Source: Syntrophaceae bacterium UBA5744 (lineage in GTDB: Bacteria; Desulfobacterota; Syntrophia; Syntrophales; UBA2192). From it: a DNA stretch of 17,845 nt. The notes under the pieces are model-generated. The model saw nothing but the letters and a program-made list of their open reading frames with translations, did not search any database and was not told where the DNA came from. The translations under genes were made by a program, and so were the position numbers. The DNA lies in assembly GCA_002419215.1 (NCBI GenBank), contig DIFQ01000111.1:1-17845 (forward strand), in the 5' to 3' direction. Positions 1 to 6,604 of this stretch are shown piece after piece. Within the stretch, counting starts at the first letter, position 1; each line of letters begins with the position of its first letter.

Positions 1-18
1 CTCCCCTCAAGGGAGAGG
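1..18. repeat. Dispersed palindromic repeat, copy 1 (cut by window edge)
   Basis: These 18 bases are identical to 7461-7478. The unit is a small palindrome with arms CTCCC and GGGAG around CTCAA. The second copy has 8-bp perfect arms (CCTCTCCC and GGGAGAGG), so this copy is probably cut by the window edge. Both copies lie between genes. It resembles short palindromic intergenic repeats found across many bacterial genomes; no function can be read from it. Confidence 0.6.
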
Positions 19-147
19 GAGATCATGGAAGGGGTTTTCTAGAGGATCGGCTCGCGATGACCTCTTTTCAGAAACAGCGGAATCACTTTCATGATTCGTT
101 GTGCCCGACTCTCACGGGCATGCACGTTGATTGGGGGTTAGAAACTC

Positions 148-195
148 AAATCCCCCTTACATCCCCCTTTACGAAAGGGGGAAGGAGGGGGATTT
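148..195. repeat. Long near-perfect palindrome (AAATCCCCC-type) downstream of smc
   Basis: The left arm (148-170) and right arm (174-195) are nearly complementary around a 3-base loop. Each arm carries two C5 or G5 blocks, so the RNA would fold into one long hairpin. It lies 36 bases past the smc stop and could act as an end-of-transcript structure for smc. The T run (193-198) sits on the plus-strand side, so it is a better terminator for plus-strand than for minus-strand transcription. Palindromes of this AAATCCCCC type are common dispersed elements in anaerobes and deltaproteobacteria. Confidence 0.6.
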
Positions 196-201
196 TTTCT
201 C

Positions 202-222
202 GTGGCTTGTGGCTTGCGGCTT
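202..222. repeat. Heptad repeat at the smc 3' side (GTGGCTT-type)
   Basis: There are three consecutive 7-base units: GTGGCTT, GTGGCTT and GCGGCTT. The array starts ten bases past the smc stop codon when read in the smc direction. The same 7-base type recurs at 8734-8766 and 9051-9134, where it supplies or adjoins gene stop codons. Confidence 0.6.
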
Positions 223-231
223 TTCGGCCCC

Positions 232-3200
232 CTATGCGGCAATCTGGTTTAAATTCACGGACACCAGCGTGGAGATCCCCTTCTTTTCCATCGACACCCC
301 GAACAGGTTGTCGGACACTTCCATGGTCCTCTTGTTGTGCGTCACCAGGATGATCTGGGAGCGCTCGGAGATGTCCTTGACGAACTGGTTGAACAGCGCG
401 ATGTTCGCGTCATCCAGTGCGGCGTCGACCTCGTCGAGGATCAGGAAGGGCGTCGGCTTGTGCAGCAGGATCGAGAAGATGAGCGCCACGGCGGAAAGCG
501 ACTTCTCGCCGCCCGACAGCAGGTTGATGTTCTGGGTCCGCTTGCCGGGCAGCTGGATCTCGATGTCGACTCCCGTCTCCAGCAAGTCCTCGCCGTCGGT
601 AAGAAGCAGCGACGCCTTCCCGCCGCGGAACAGCTTGGGGAAGACGGACTGGAAGCAGGCGTTGACGGCCTCGAACGTCTCGGAGAAGCGTTTCTTGGAC
701 ACCTGGTTGATCCGCGCGATCGTCTTCTGGAGCGAATCGAGCGAGGCATTGAGGTCGTTGATCTGCCCGGTCAGGAATTCGTGCCGCGTCTGCAGCTCCT
801 CGTGCTCGCTGATGGCCAGCAAGTTCACTTCGCCGAACTCCTCGACGGCCCTCTTCTTCTTCTCCAGATCCTCCCGCAGCTCGCCCATGCGGGATTCCTC
901 CAGCTTCTCGAACCCCTGAACGAGCGCGGCGAGCTCGGCCTGGTATTTCTCCTGCATCCCGTTCTGCAGCGCGTCGATCTGGAAACCGAGCTCCCGGATC
1001 TCGATGTCGAGCTCCCCCGTCTCGCGCAGCATCTGCTCGATCTGCCGGCGGGCCTCCCGGGCCTCGCCCTCGAGACCGCTCATTTTGCCCTCCCGCCAAG
1101 TCTGCCCCTCGCGGGCGGCGGTCAGCTCCTTCTCGATTTCCCCGTATTCCCCGTAGAGCGTCTGCAGGGTTTGGCGGTCCTGTTCGATCTTTGCCGTGAT
1201 CTCCTCGCGGCTGCGCTCGGCCTCTCCCAGGCCCCTCAGCCTCGTTTCCGTCTCGACCTCGAGGCTGCGGATGGATTCCTGCAGCCGCTCGAGGGTCTTC
1301 AGGTCCGCGTTGCGCTTCTCCTCAAGGGCCGCCAGGGCGACCCGCTCCTCGGTGAACAGGGCTTCCTTGCCCTCGAGGTCCGCTCGCAGGGCCTGCCAGC
1401 GCTCCTGGATGTCGGAGAGCCTCCCGTTGATCTCGAGGCAACGGACATCGGCCGTCTCGATCTCACGCTCCGTAGCGGCGATCTTTGCGGCCGTTTCCTG
1501 CTCTTCCGTCAGCAGCGTCTCCCGGTTGAACCGGATCACGCCCACGCGCTGCTCGATCCATTTCAACTCGTTTTCGTAACGCTCGACGTCCTTTTTCCTG
1601 CCCTGAAGCGCGAGCTCCGCCTCGCGGATCGCGTCCCGGCTCGCCTCCCAGTCCCCTTCCATGGTCGCGATCCGGTCAGCCAGCGCGCTGCGGCTCCTGG
1701 ACTCGTCCCGGATCTGTCCTTCGAGGCGGCTCGCATCCTTCTCCAGATCGGCGATCTCCCGCTTGCGCCGCAGCAGGCTGCTCTCTTCCGTGACGGACCG
1801 GCTCCCGCCCGTGAGAACGCCGTGGGGGCTGATCATGTCGCCGTCGGGGGTGACCAGGGTACCCCGGAAGCCGTTTCGCTGCCAGAGGGCGATTCCGGAA
1901 TTGAGGTCGGGCACGAGGATCGTGTCGCCCAGGAGATACTCGGCGACGTTTCGGTACTCGTCTTTCACGCGCACGACGTCGAGAAGGCGCGTCGTGCCCT
2001 GGAGGTAGTCCTTCGATGCCATGTCGACGGCGCTCGAGCGGACCCGGAGCGGAACGAAGCTGCTGCGCCCGGCGGCGCTCACCTTCAGGTAATCAATGGC
2101 CCGGATGCCCTCCTCCTGGCTCTTCACGACAACGTACTGGAGCCTCTCGCCCAGGGCCGCCTCGACGGCGATTTCGTATTCGCGGGGCACCTCGATGTGA
2201 TCGGCCACCAGCCCGTAGATGCTGTCGAGGGCAAGGCCGGCCTCGTCCCGGGCCCGGATGATGGAGCGGGTTCCTGCGTCGCACCACTCGTAGCGGTTCT
2301 GGAATTCGCGCAGCGAAGCAAGCCGCGAGCTCTTCTTCCCCATCTCCTCCTTGAGGCGGAATACCTGCCCGTCGGCCTCTTCCAGTTCGTTGCGCGATCG
2401 CTGGATGAGCTGCTGGAGCTCCGACGCCTCCCTGCGCAACCCGTCCAGCTGTTCCTGTCCGCCATCCAGGCCCGCCCGCGTGTTCGAGAGGTTCTCCTGG
2501 GCCTGGTTCAACCTCTTTTCGTGCTCCTCGAGCTCCTTCACCTCCCGCTCGGTCCTTCGCTTCAGGTCCTCCAGGCTCTTCTGGTAGGCCGCAATGGCGT
2601 TCTGCATCCGAGACTGTTCCGTGAGGGAGTTGAAGTAGGCCGTTTTTTCCTTCTCCAGCTCATCCCGGAGCGCCTGTTCGCTTTTCTTCAGCTCATCGAC
2701 AACGCTCTGCCGCAGATCCAGGGATTCCCTGCCGGAGAGGATCCGGCCGTCGGACTCGGACGACTGCGCCTTGAGCAGCTCCAGCTCCCGCGTCCCTTCG
2801 CCCTTGCGGGTGCGCAGCGACTCCAGCTCGATCGAGCTCCGCTCCTCGAGGGTGGCCAGGTCGTCGAGACGTCCCCGGGCATGCTCGATGGCCTGCTCGC
2901 GGATGCTGATCTCGTTTTTTGCCGTGTAGAGCCGCTCCTGGAGCTGCTTGACGTTCTGGTCGTTCTCGGCGATCTCGGCCCGGAACTCCTCGACGCGGGC
3001 CTCCAGCACCGAGAGCTGCGAACGGACATCTTCGGTCGAGGCGGAGGATTCGTCAAAGCGCTGCTGCAGGCCCGTCTTTTTTTCAAGCATCTCCGCGAAC
3101 GCCTGCACAGCCAGGGAAAGCTCGATCTCCCTGAGGTCTTTTTTCAGAAGCTTGTACCGCTCGGCCCGCTTGGCCTGCCGGGAAACGGAATTGAGCTGGC

Positions 3201-3807
3201 TCTTGACCTCGCGCAGGATGTCGTTCAGGCGAAGCATGTTCTGCTTCGTCGACTCCATCTTCCGGACGGCTGCCTCCTTGCGGCTCTTGTACTTGGTGAT
3301 CCCCGCGGCCTCTTCGATGTACTGGCGCCGCTCCTCGGGTTTGGCCTCCATGAGGCCCGTGATGCTTCCCTGCTCCACCAGTGAGTAGGTCCGGGCGCCC
3401 ACGCCCGTGTCCATGAAGAACTCCTTCACATCGAGCAGGCGGCAACGGACCTTGTTGATGAAGTACTCGCCCTCTTCCTCGCGGAAGACCCTTCTCGTGA
3501 TCATCACCTCCGAGCAGTCGCCGTAGGGCGGCGGGAAGGCATACCCGTCGGCCACCATGACCAGCGTGACCTCGGCCAGGCTCACCGGCTGCGCCTCCTC
3601 GCTGCCGTTGAAGATGACGTCGTCCATCTTCTTGCCGCGCAGCATGGACACCCGCTGTTCACCCATGACCCAGCGTATGGCGTCTATGATGTTGCTCTTG
3701 CCGCAACCATTGGGCCCCACGATGCCGCTGATCCCTGCGGAAAAATCGATGACGGTCCTGTCCCGGAAGGACTTGAATCCGATGATCTCGAGCCGTTTGA
3801 GTTTCAT
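232..3807 (-). CDS. smc: Chromosome segregation ATPase SMC
   Basis: This 1191-residue protein is full length for bacterial SMC (usually about 1150-1200). SMC forms a ring-shaped dimer that, with ScpA and ScpB, compacts and helps separate chromosomes. The N-terminal ATPase half has Walker A GPNGCGKS at residues 31-38. The C-terminal half has the ABC signature LSGGEKS at 1097-1103 and Walker B ending LILDE at 1122-1126. Between them are two long charged coiled coils (about 170-510 and 680-1030) around a globular hinge (about 510-680). The ATG start has GGGGA five bases upstream. A large plus-strand open frame lies antisense to most of the gene and is a GC-bias shadow. The scpA and scpB partners are not in the window. 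Identity is certain from the paired ATPase motifs and architecture. Confidence 0.98.
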   Translation of the reverse strand: MKLKRLEIIGFKSFRDRTVIDFSAGISGIVGPNGCGKSNIIDAIRWVMGEQRVSMLRGKKMDDVIFNGSEEAQPVSLAEVTLVMVADGYAFPPPYGDCSEVMITRRVFREEEGEYFINKVRCRLLDVKEFFMDTGVGARTYSLVEQGSITGLMEAKPEERRQYIEEAAGITKYKSRKEAAVRKMESTKQNMLRLNDILREVKSQLNSVSRQAKRAERYKLLKKDLREIELSLAVQAFAEMLEKKTGLQQRFDESSASTEDVRSQLSVLEARVEEFRAEIAENDQNVKQLQERLYTAKNEISIREQAIEHARGRLDDLATLEERSSIELESLRTRKGEGTRELELLKAQSSESDGRILSGRESLDLRQSVVDELKKSEQALRDELEKEKTAYFNSLTEQSRMQNAIAAYQKSLEDLKRRTEREVKELEEHEKRLNQAQENLSNTRAGLDGGQEQLDGLRREASELQQLIQRSRNELEEADGQVFRLKEEMGKKSSRLASLREFQNRYEWCDAGTRSIIRARDEAGLALDSIYGLVADHIEVPREYEIAVEAALGERLQYVVVKSQEEGIRAIDYLKVSAAGRSSFVPLRVRSSAVDMASKDYLQGTTRLLDVVRVKDEYRNVAEYLLGDTILVPDLNSGIALWQRNGFRGTLVTPDGDMISPHGVLTGGSRSVTEESSLLRRKREIADLEKDASRLEGQIRDESRSRSALADRIATMEGDWEASRDAIREAELALQGRKKDVERYENELKWIEQRVGVIRFNRETLLTEEQETAAKIAATEREIETADVRCLEINGRLSDIQERWQALRADLEGKEALFTEERVALAALEEKRNADLKTLERLQESIRSLEVETETRLRGLGEAERSREEITAKIEQDRQTLQTLYGEYGEIEKELTAAREGQTWREGKMSGLEGEAREARRQIEQMLRETGELDIEIRELGFQIDALQNGMQEKYQAELAALVQGFEKLEESRMGELREDLEKKKRAVEEFGEVNLLAISEHEELQTRHEFLTGQINDLNASLDSLQKTIARINQVSKKRFSETFEAVNACFQSVFPKLFRGGKASLLLTDGEDLLETGVDIEIQLPGKRTQNINLLSGGEKSLSAVALIFSILLHKPTPFLILDEVDAALDDANIALFNQFVKDISERSQIILVTHNKRTMEVSDNLFGVSMEKKGISTLVSVNLNQIAA

Positions 3808-3818
3808 TCCATCCCCAT

Positions 3819-3876
3819 GCTTCTGTCGGTCTGACGAAGCATCGTCAAGCTTCCGTCGGTCTGCCGACGCTTCGTC
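3819..3876 (-). repeat. Two tandem 28-bp imperfect repeats in the smc leader
   Basis: Bases 3819-3846 and 3849-3876 match at 24 of 28 positions with a 30-bp period. Read as smc-strand RNA each copy can fold. Copy 2 gives CGTCGG and CCGACG arms around CAGA. Copy 1 gives GCTTCGTC against GACAGAAGC with one bulge. They lie between the predicted smc promoter and its start codon, so they would form two hairpins in the 5' untranslated region. Confidence 0.6.
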
Positions 3877-3888
3877 CAGATTTTTGTC

Positions 3889-3917
3889 ACTTTACCAAAG
3901 CACCCTGACGTTGTAAA
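3889..3917 (-). promoter_or_regulatory. Predicted sigma-70-type promoter for smc
   Basis: On the minus strand, TTTACA (3917-3912) is followed after exactly 17 bases by TAAAGT (3894-3889), matching the consensus at 5 of 6 and 4 of 6 positions. Transcription would start near 3882 and give a leader of about 75 bases containing the two hairpin repeats. Prediction only. Confidence 0.45.
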
Positions 3918-3929
3918 GGGCTAAAAACT

Positions 3930-3975
3930 ACTACGGAATGTAGTCTTTTTCCACTTAACCACTACATGTTGTATT
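3930..3975. promoter_or_regulatory. Possible operator pair between smc and the CoA-transferase gene
   Basis: A perfect inverted repeat, ACTAC-N5-GTAGT, lies at 3930-3944. A related site, ACTAC-N5-GTATT, starts 31 bases later at 3961-3975, and the two agree at 10 of 15 positions. A 31-base spacing is about three helical turns, as expected for paired regulator sites. They lie in the divergent spacer, just behind the predicted smc promoter. The regulator is unknown. Confidence 0.3.
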
Positions 3976-4280
3976 CAATTTCCGTTCCAGAAACGACTTT
4001 GCGGGCGAAACAACGACCGTTTTTCAAGATAATTTTCACCCTTCGAAATCGAGACCGTTCATCTGTGGAGGCTTATTTTTGTTGAAAAAAAAGGGGCAAA
4101 AGATTAATGATGAACCAATCAAACCAGTTAGAATCCGTCGGGTCAGTCCTGACAATTCGCATCACAAAAAGGAGGAGTCAAAGCAGTCAGGGTCGTTTCT
4201 CTTTTCCTACCGGCTTATTCCGCGGGTTAACAGGATTCGCACGCAGGCAAAAGACTCATCGTTCTCAAGGAGGGAGTGGA
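3945..4280 (+). other. Long untranslated leader of the CoA-transferase gene
   Basis: The spacer between the smc and CoA-transferase starts is 473 bases, and this is its plus-strand part. It is more AT-rich than the flanking genes. It contains a long GGAGG-type site (4166-4177, AAAAAGGAGGAG) with no start codon at a useful distance, and a small inverted repeat, GTCAG/CTGAC, at 4142-4153. I could not find a convincing -35/-10 pair for the plus strand. Open frames starting at 4079 or 4107 run through it but show no protein-like composition. Confidence 0.5.
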
Positions 4281-5801
4281 ATGACGACACCCGTACAGCA
4301 GAAAATCCGCGACAAGAAAAGAACTCCGCAGCAGATCCTCGACATGGTGAAGTCCGGGGACTGGATTCAGCCAGGCTCTGTCGGAGGCGATTCCACGGAG
4401 TGCATGAAGGAGCTCGCCAAGCGCCTCGGCCCCGGCCCCGGTCAGCTGAGGGACATCGAGATCTGGAACTACGCCATGTTCTACCCCCACCTCGAATTCC
4501 AGCAGATCGACCCCCGACAGGAATACCACTGCTTCCACGAGTACTTCTTCTTCCCCTGGAGCCGCAAGGCCCGCGACACGAACAACGTCACCAGCTGGTC
4601 GCACTGGGGGTGGGCCATGGGCATGTGGTTCTGCCACTACCGCTTCGCCAACGCCGTGAAGGCCAACCGCGGCCTCGACTGGTGGTGGAACGCGGCAACG
4701 CCTTGGGATCAGCACGGATTCGCCAACTTCTCCTACGGCACGAACAACGCCAATATCTTCTCCCAGTGCGCCAAGAACTCGGTCATCGAGGTTCGCTCCG
4801 ACTATCCCTGGGCCGAGGGCGGCCGTTTCAACACGATCAACATCGACGACATCGACTACTGGGTCGAGGTGGACGTGGAGAGGTACAAGTGGCCCCAGAT
4901 CAACGAGAAGGCCATCAAGGCGAAGCCTGAAGAGGAAGCCATCGCCCAACACATCATGACCATCATGAGGGACCGGGACATCGTCCAACTCGGCATCGGC
5001 ACGCTCCCCTCCGCCTGTGTAAGCGCCATGACGGACGCAGGCTTCAAGGACCTCGGCATCCACACGGAGATGCTCAATGCCGGCCTCATCAAGCTGATCG
5101 AGTCGGGCCAGGTCACCAACAAGTACAAGAACCTTCCGGCCGACCGCGGCAAGAGCGTGTGGACTTTCGCCTTCCCCGTGGACGTGAAGTGGTACTACGA
5201 CACGCTTCATCGCAATTCGAACCTGGCCGTCTACGACATCAGCTACACGAACAACCTGCACAACCTCACCCGGCTCGACAACATGATCGCCATCGACAAC
5301 TGCGTCGCCGTGGACCTTTTGGGACAGCAGTGCTCGGGCTTCTACGAGAAGCGCCCGATCTCGAGCTCCGGCGGCTATTTCCATTTCGTGTCCTTCTGCG
5401 CCCAGAGCAAGGGCGGCAGGGGCGTTGCCTCCATGACGTCCCGGAGCAAGCACGGCACCTCCCGCATTGTTCCCTTCCTGCCTGAAGGCTCTTCGGTGGA
5501 CGTCCCCGCCCAGCTCAGCAATTACGTCTGCACGGAGTACGGCATTGTAAACCTCCGCGGCCTCAACGGCTACGAGAGGGCGACGGCGCTCATCTCCATC
5601 GCCCACCCCGACGACAGGGAGTGGCTGACGAAGGAAGCCAGGGAGAACGGCCTGCTTGCCCCGAAGTTCCCCGTCAACATGCTGCCGATCGAGGGCAAGG
5701 CGAGAAGGTACCCTTCCTACGAGGAAAGAAGGAACTACAAGCTGCCGCTGCACGGCGAGGCCTCTGGATTCGACTGGGATCCTTACCTGTCCGCAAAGTA
5801 A
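4281..5801 (+). CDS. Acetyl-CoA hydrolase/transferase-family CoA-transferase
   Basis: This 506-residue cytoplasmic enzyme is of the family that includes acetate:acyl-CoA transferases (Cat1, 4-hydroxybutyrate and butyryl-CoA:acetate types) and acetyl-CoA hydrolase. These move CoA between an acyl-CoA and a carboxylate through a glutamyl-CoA thioester. The likely catalytic glutamate is E263 in GIHTEM. A glycine-rich loop, LGIGTLPSA, lies at 237-245, and the family C-terminal motif TEYGIVNLRG at 418-427. The start is set by AAGGAGGGA seven to eight bases upstream; the frame is open back to 4107, but that extension looks untranslated. Residues 82-137 hold eight tryptophans, which is unusual. The acetate permease downstream suggests acetate as acceptor or donor. 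The exact acyl partner cannot be read from sequence. Confidence 0.88.
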   Translation: MTTPVQQKIRDKKRTPQQILDMVKSGDWIQPGSVGGDSTECMKELAKRLGPGPGQLRDIEIWNYAMFYPHLEFQQIDPRQEYHCFHEYFFFPWSRKARDTNNVTSWSHWGWAMGMWFCHYRFANAVKANRGLDWWWNAATPWDQHGFANFSYGTNNANIFSQCAKNSVIEVRSDYPWAEGGRFNTINIDDIDYWVEVDVERYKWPQINEKAIKAKPEEEAIAQHIMTIMRDRDIVQLGIGTLPSACVSAMTDAGFKDLGIHTEMLNAGLIKLIESGQVTNKYKNLPADRGKSVWTFAFPVDVKWYYDTLHRNSNLAVYDISYTNNLHNLTRLDNMIAIDNCVAVDLLGQQCSGFYEKRPISSSGGYFHFVSFCAQSKGGRGVASMTSRSKHGTSRIVPFLPEGSSVDVPAQLSNYVCTEYGIVNLRGLNGYERATALISIAHPDDREWLTKEARENGLLAPKFPVNMLPIEGKARRYPSYEERRNYKLPLHGEASGFDWDPYLSAK

Positions 5802-5827
5802 TCCACTCGTTCAACCCTTTGAAGAAG

Positions 5828-5854
5828 AGCCCGGGCTTCGGCTCGGGCTTTTTT
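5828..5854 (+). terminator. Intrinsic terminator of the CoA-transferase gene
   Basis: A 9-bp stem (AGCCCGGGC against GCTCGGGCT, one G-U pair) closes a TTCG tetraloop and is followed directly by TTTTT. It begins 27 bases after the stop codon. This separates the CoA-transferase transcript from the small gene downstream. Confidence 0.92.
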
Positions 5855-5882
5855 ATCCGGTCACGGACGGTCCGTCTTTGTC

Positions 5883-5911
5883 TTGACAGGCAGGGCCGAT
5901 TCCATTATGAA
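5883..5911 (+). promoter_or_regulatory. Predicted sigma-70 promoter for the 58-residue membrane protein
   Basis: A perfect TTGACA (5883-5888) is followed after 17 bases by TATGAA (5906-5911), which matches the -10 consensus at 4 of 6 positions. It lies just past the terminator at 5828-5854 and about 40 bases before the small gene, so that gene probably has its own transcript. Confidence 0.6.
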
Positions 5912-5950
5912 GGGTGCATCGCAAGCAGGCACAACCGGGAGATGCAGACC

Positions 5951-6127
5951 ATGTCAAAAAAAACAGCAAAGAAAACGGAAACCCCTCCTCCACCCATGCA
6001 GAAGGAGAAAGAAAATTTCATCACGATGTTCTCGAAGATCGACTCCGCGCAGAAGCACCGGATCCTGGCCTACCTCTTCTGGCTCCTGGGCATCTTCATC
6101 ATTCTCTTCGCCTACCGGGCCGCATAG
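5951..6127 (+). CDS. Small single-span membrane protein (58 aa), unknown function
   Basis: I do not recognise a family. The protein has a lysine-rich start (MSKKTAKK), a short proline run (PPPP), an amphipathic middle and one hydrophobic segment near residues 38-55, followed by Arg-Ala-Ala at the end. The positive N-terminus suggests the bulk of the protein is cytoplasmic with a C-terminal membrane anchor. GGGAG at 5937-5941 is nine bases before this ATG. An in-frame ATG at 5942 would add three residues but sits too close to that ribosome site. The gene has its own promoter, between the terminator of the CoA-transferase and the acetate permease leader. It could be an accessory of either neighbour or independent. 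Confidence 0.7.
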   Translation: MSKKTAKKTETPPPPMQKEKENFITMFSKIDSAQKHRILAYLFWLLGIFIILFAYRAA

Positions 6128-6265
6128 ACGGCTCCAGATTCTCCCTTCGCCGTTTCACCCGCAACGCCCGATCCCGGCAGTAAAAACGAATCCTCTGCGA
6201 CCGCTGCACGAGGAAGGCCGGCCGGCAACACCGAAAAAATGAAACCCCCTCAACCGTTTTTCTTC

Positions 6266-6299
6266 TTGACAGGGTTATTTTATCTTTGGTAGGTAGAAT
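6266..6299 (+). promoter_or_regulatory. Possible promoter for the acetate permease
   Basis: A perfect TTGACA (6266-6271) lies in an AT-rich patch. The -10 is uncertain: TAGGTA is at 18-base spacing but a poor match, while TAGAAT (6294-6299, 5 of 6) is 22 bases away, too far for a standard promoter. Confidence 0.35.
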
Positions 6300-6376
6300 G
6301 CGTATGATTGGGGGAAGTTCTTTGAAACCGTGTGCCAGATTCATCGATCATCTTACCAGCAGGGGGATTTTGATTC

Positions 6377-6487
6377 GCAGGAGCGCCTGAAGCAACGCTC
6401 GAGCAACGGTCCGGAATGAGAGGTCGGGCCGCCGCAGAAGCGCCTGAAGCAACGCTCAAGCAACGGCCCGGAATGAGAGGTCGGGCC
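6377..6487 (+). repeat. 57-bp tandem repeat in the permease leader, two hairpins per unit
   Basis: Bases 6377-6430 and 6434-6487 match at 51 of 54 positions with a 57-base period. Each unit can form two hairpins. The first is GAGCG/CGCTC around ten bases in copy 1, shortened to AGCG/CGCT in copy 2. The second is GGTCCG/CGGGCC in copy 1 and GGCCCG/CGGGCC in copy 2, around 11 bases. The T/C change in the second stem keeps pairing (G-U against G-C). All three differences would change an amino acid in the one frame that is open across both copies, so a structured RNA or neutral element is more likely than a coding repeat. Confidence 0.75.
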
Positions 6488-6604
6488 TGAAAAATCTAAA
6501 GGAAAGGAGGTGAAAGAGGGATTTTTTGGTAAGGTGTGATTTTTTCTTAATTCATTCTATGTCTCACATTTCATTTTCTTAATGGAAAAAAGGAGGATTT
6601 TTCT

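Larger units (their letters stand above)
6128..6604 (+). other. Long leader/spacer before the acetate permease
   Basis: This 477-base stretch has no convincing gene. In order it holds a promoter-like TTGACA (6266), a 57-bp tandem repeat (6377-6487), an 11-base ribosome-site-like sequence AAAGGAGGTGA (6503-6513) not linked to a normally spaced start, a short open frame from TTG 6526 to TAA 6582, and the permease ribosome site AAGGAGG (6590-6596). The last 100 bases are AT-rich. If transcription starts near 6300 the untranslated leader would be about 300 bases, long enough for regulation by RNA folding. Confidence 0.6.

Noticed and set aside
1..231. CRISPR array or mobile element at the left edge
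   Set aside because: The repeats are palindromic or heptad types without regular spacers, and no transposase or cas gene is near.
337..3384. A 1015-codon plus-strand open frame antisense to smc
   Set aside because: It is rich in Leu, Arg and Gly with no domain motifs, and follows from high GC at third positions of smc. The minus-strand smc has complete ATPase motifs.
4107..4280. N-terminal extension of the CoA-transferase back to ATG 4107
   Set aside because: No ribosome site at 4107, composition unlike the family, and a strong site directly before the 4281 ATG.
4079..4930. A plus-strand frame starting at TTG 4079 after a GGAGG, running out of frame into the CoA-transferase
   Set aside because: Its first 60 codons are low-complexity and the rest is a shifted reading of the CoA-transferase gene; no known motif appears.
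4227..5753. A 508-codon minus-strand frame antisense to the CoA-transferase
   Set aside because: Val/Gly/Arg-rich shadow of the real gene with no recognisable domain.
6377..6487. Known tandem riboswitches (glycine, guanidine-II) for the permease leader
   Set aside because: The loops and conserved cores of these classes, such as ACGR loops of guanidine-II, are absent.
6374..6490. The in-frame reading of the 57-bp tandem repeat as a repeat peptide
   Set aside because: There is no start codon with a ribosome site ahead of the first copy, and all three differences between copies would change the amino acid.
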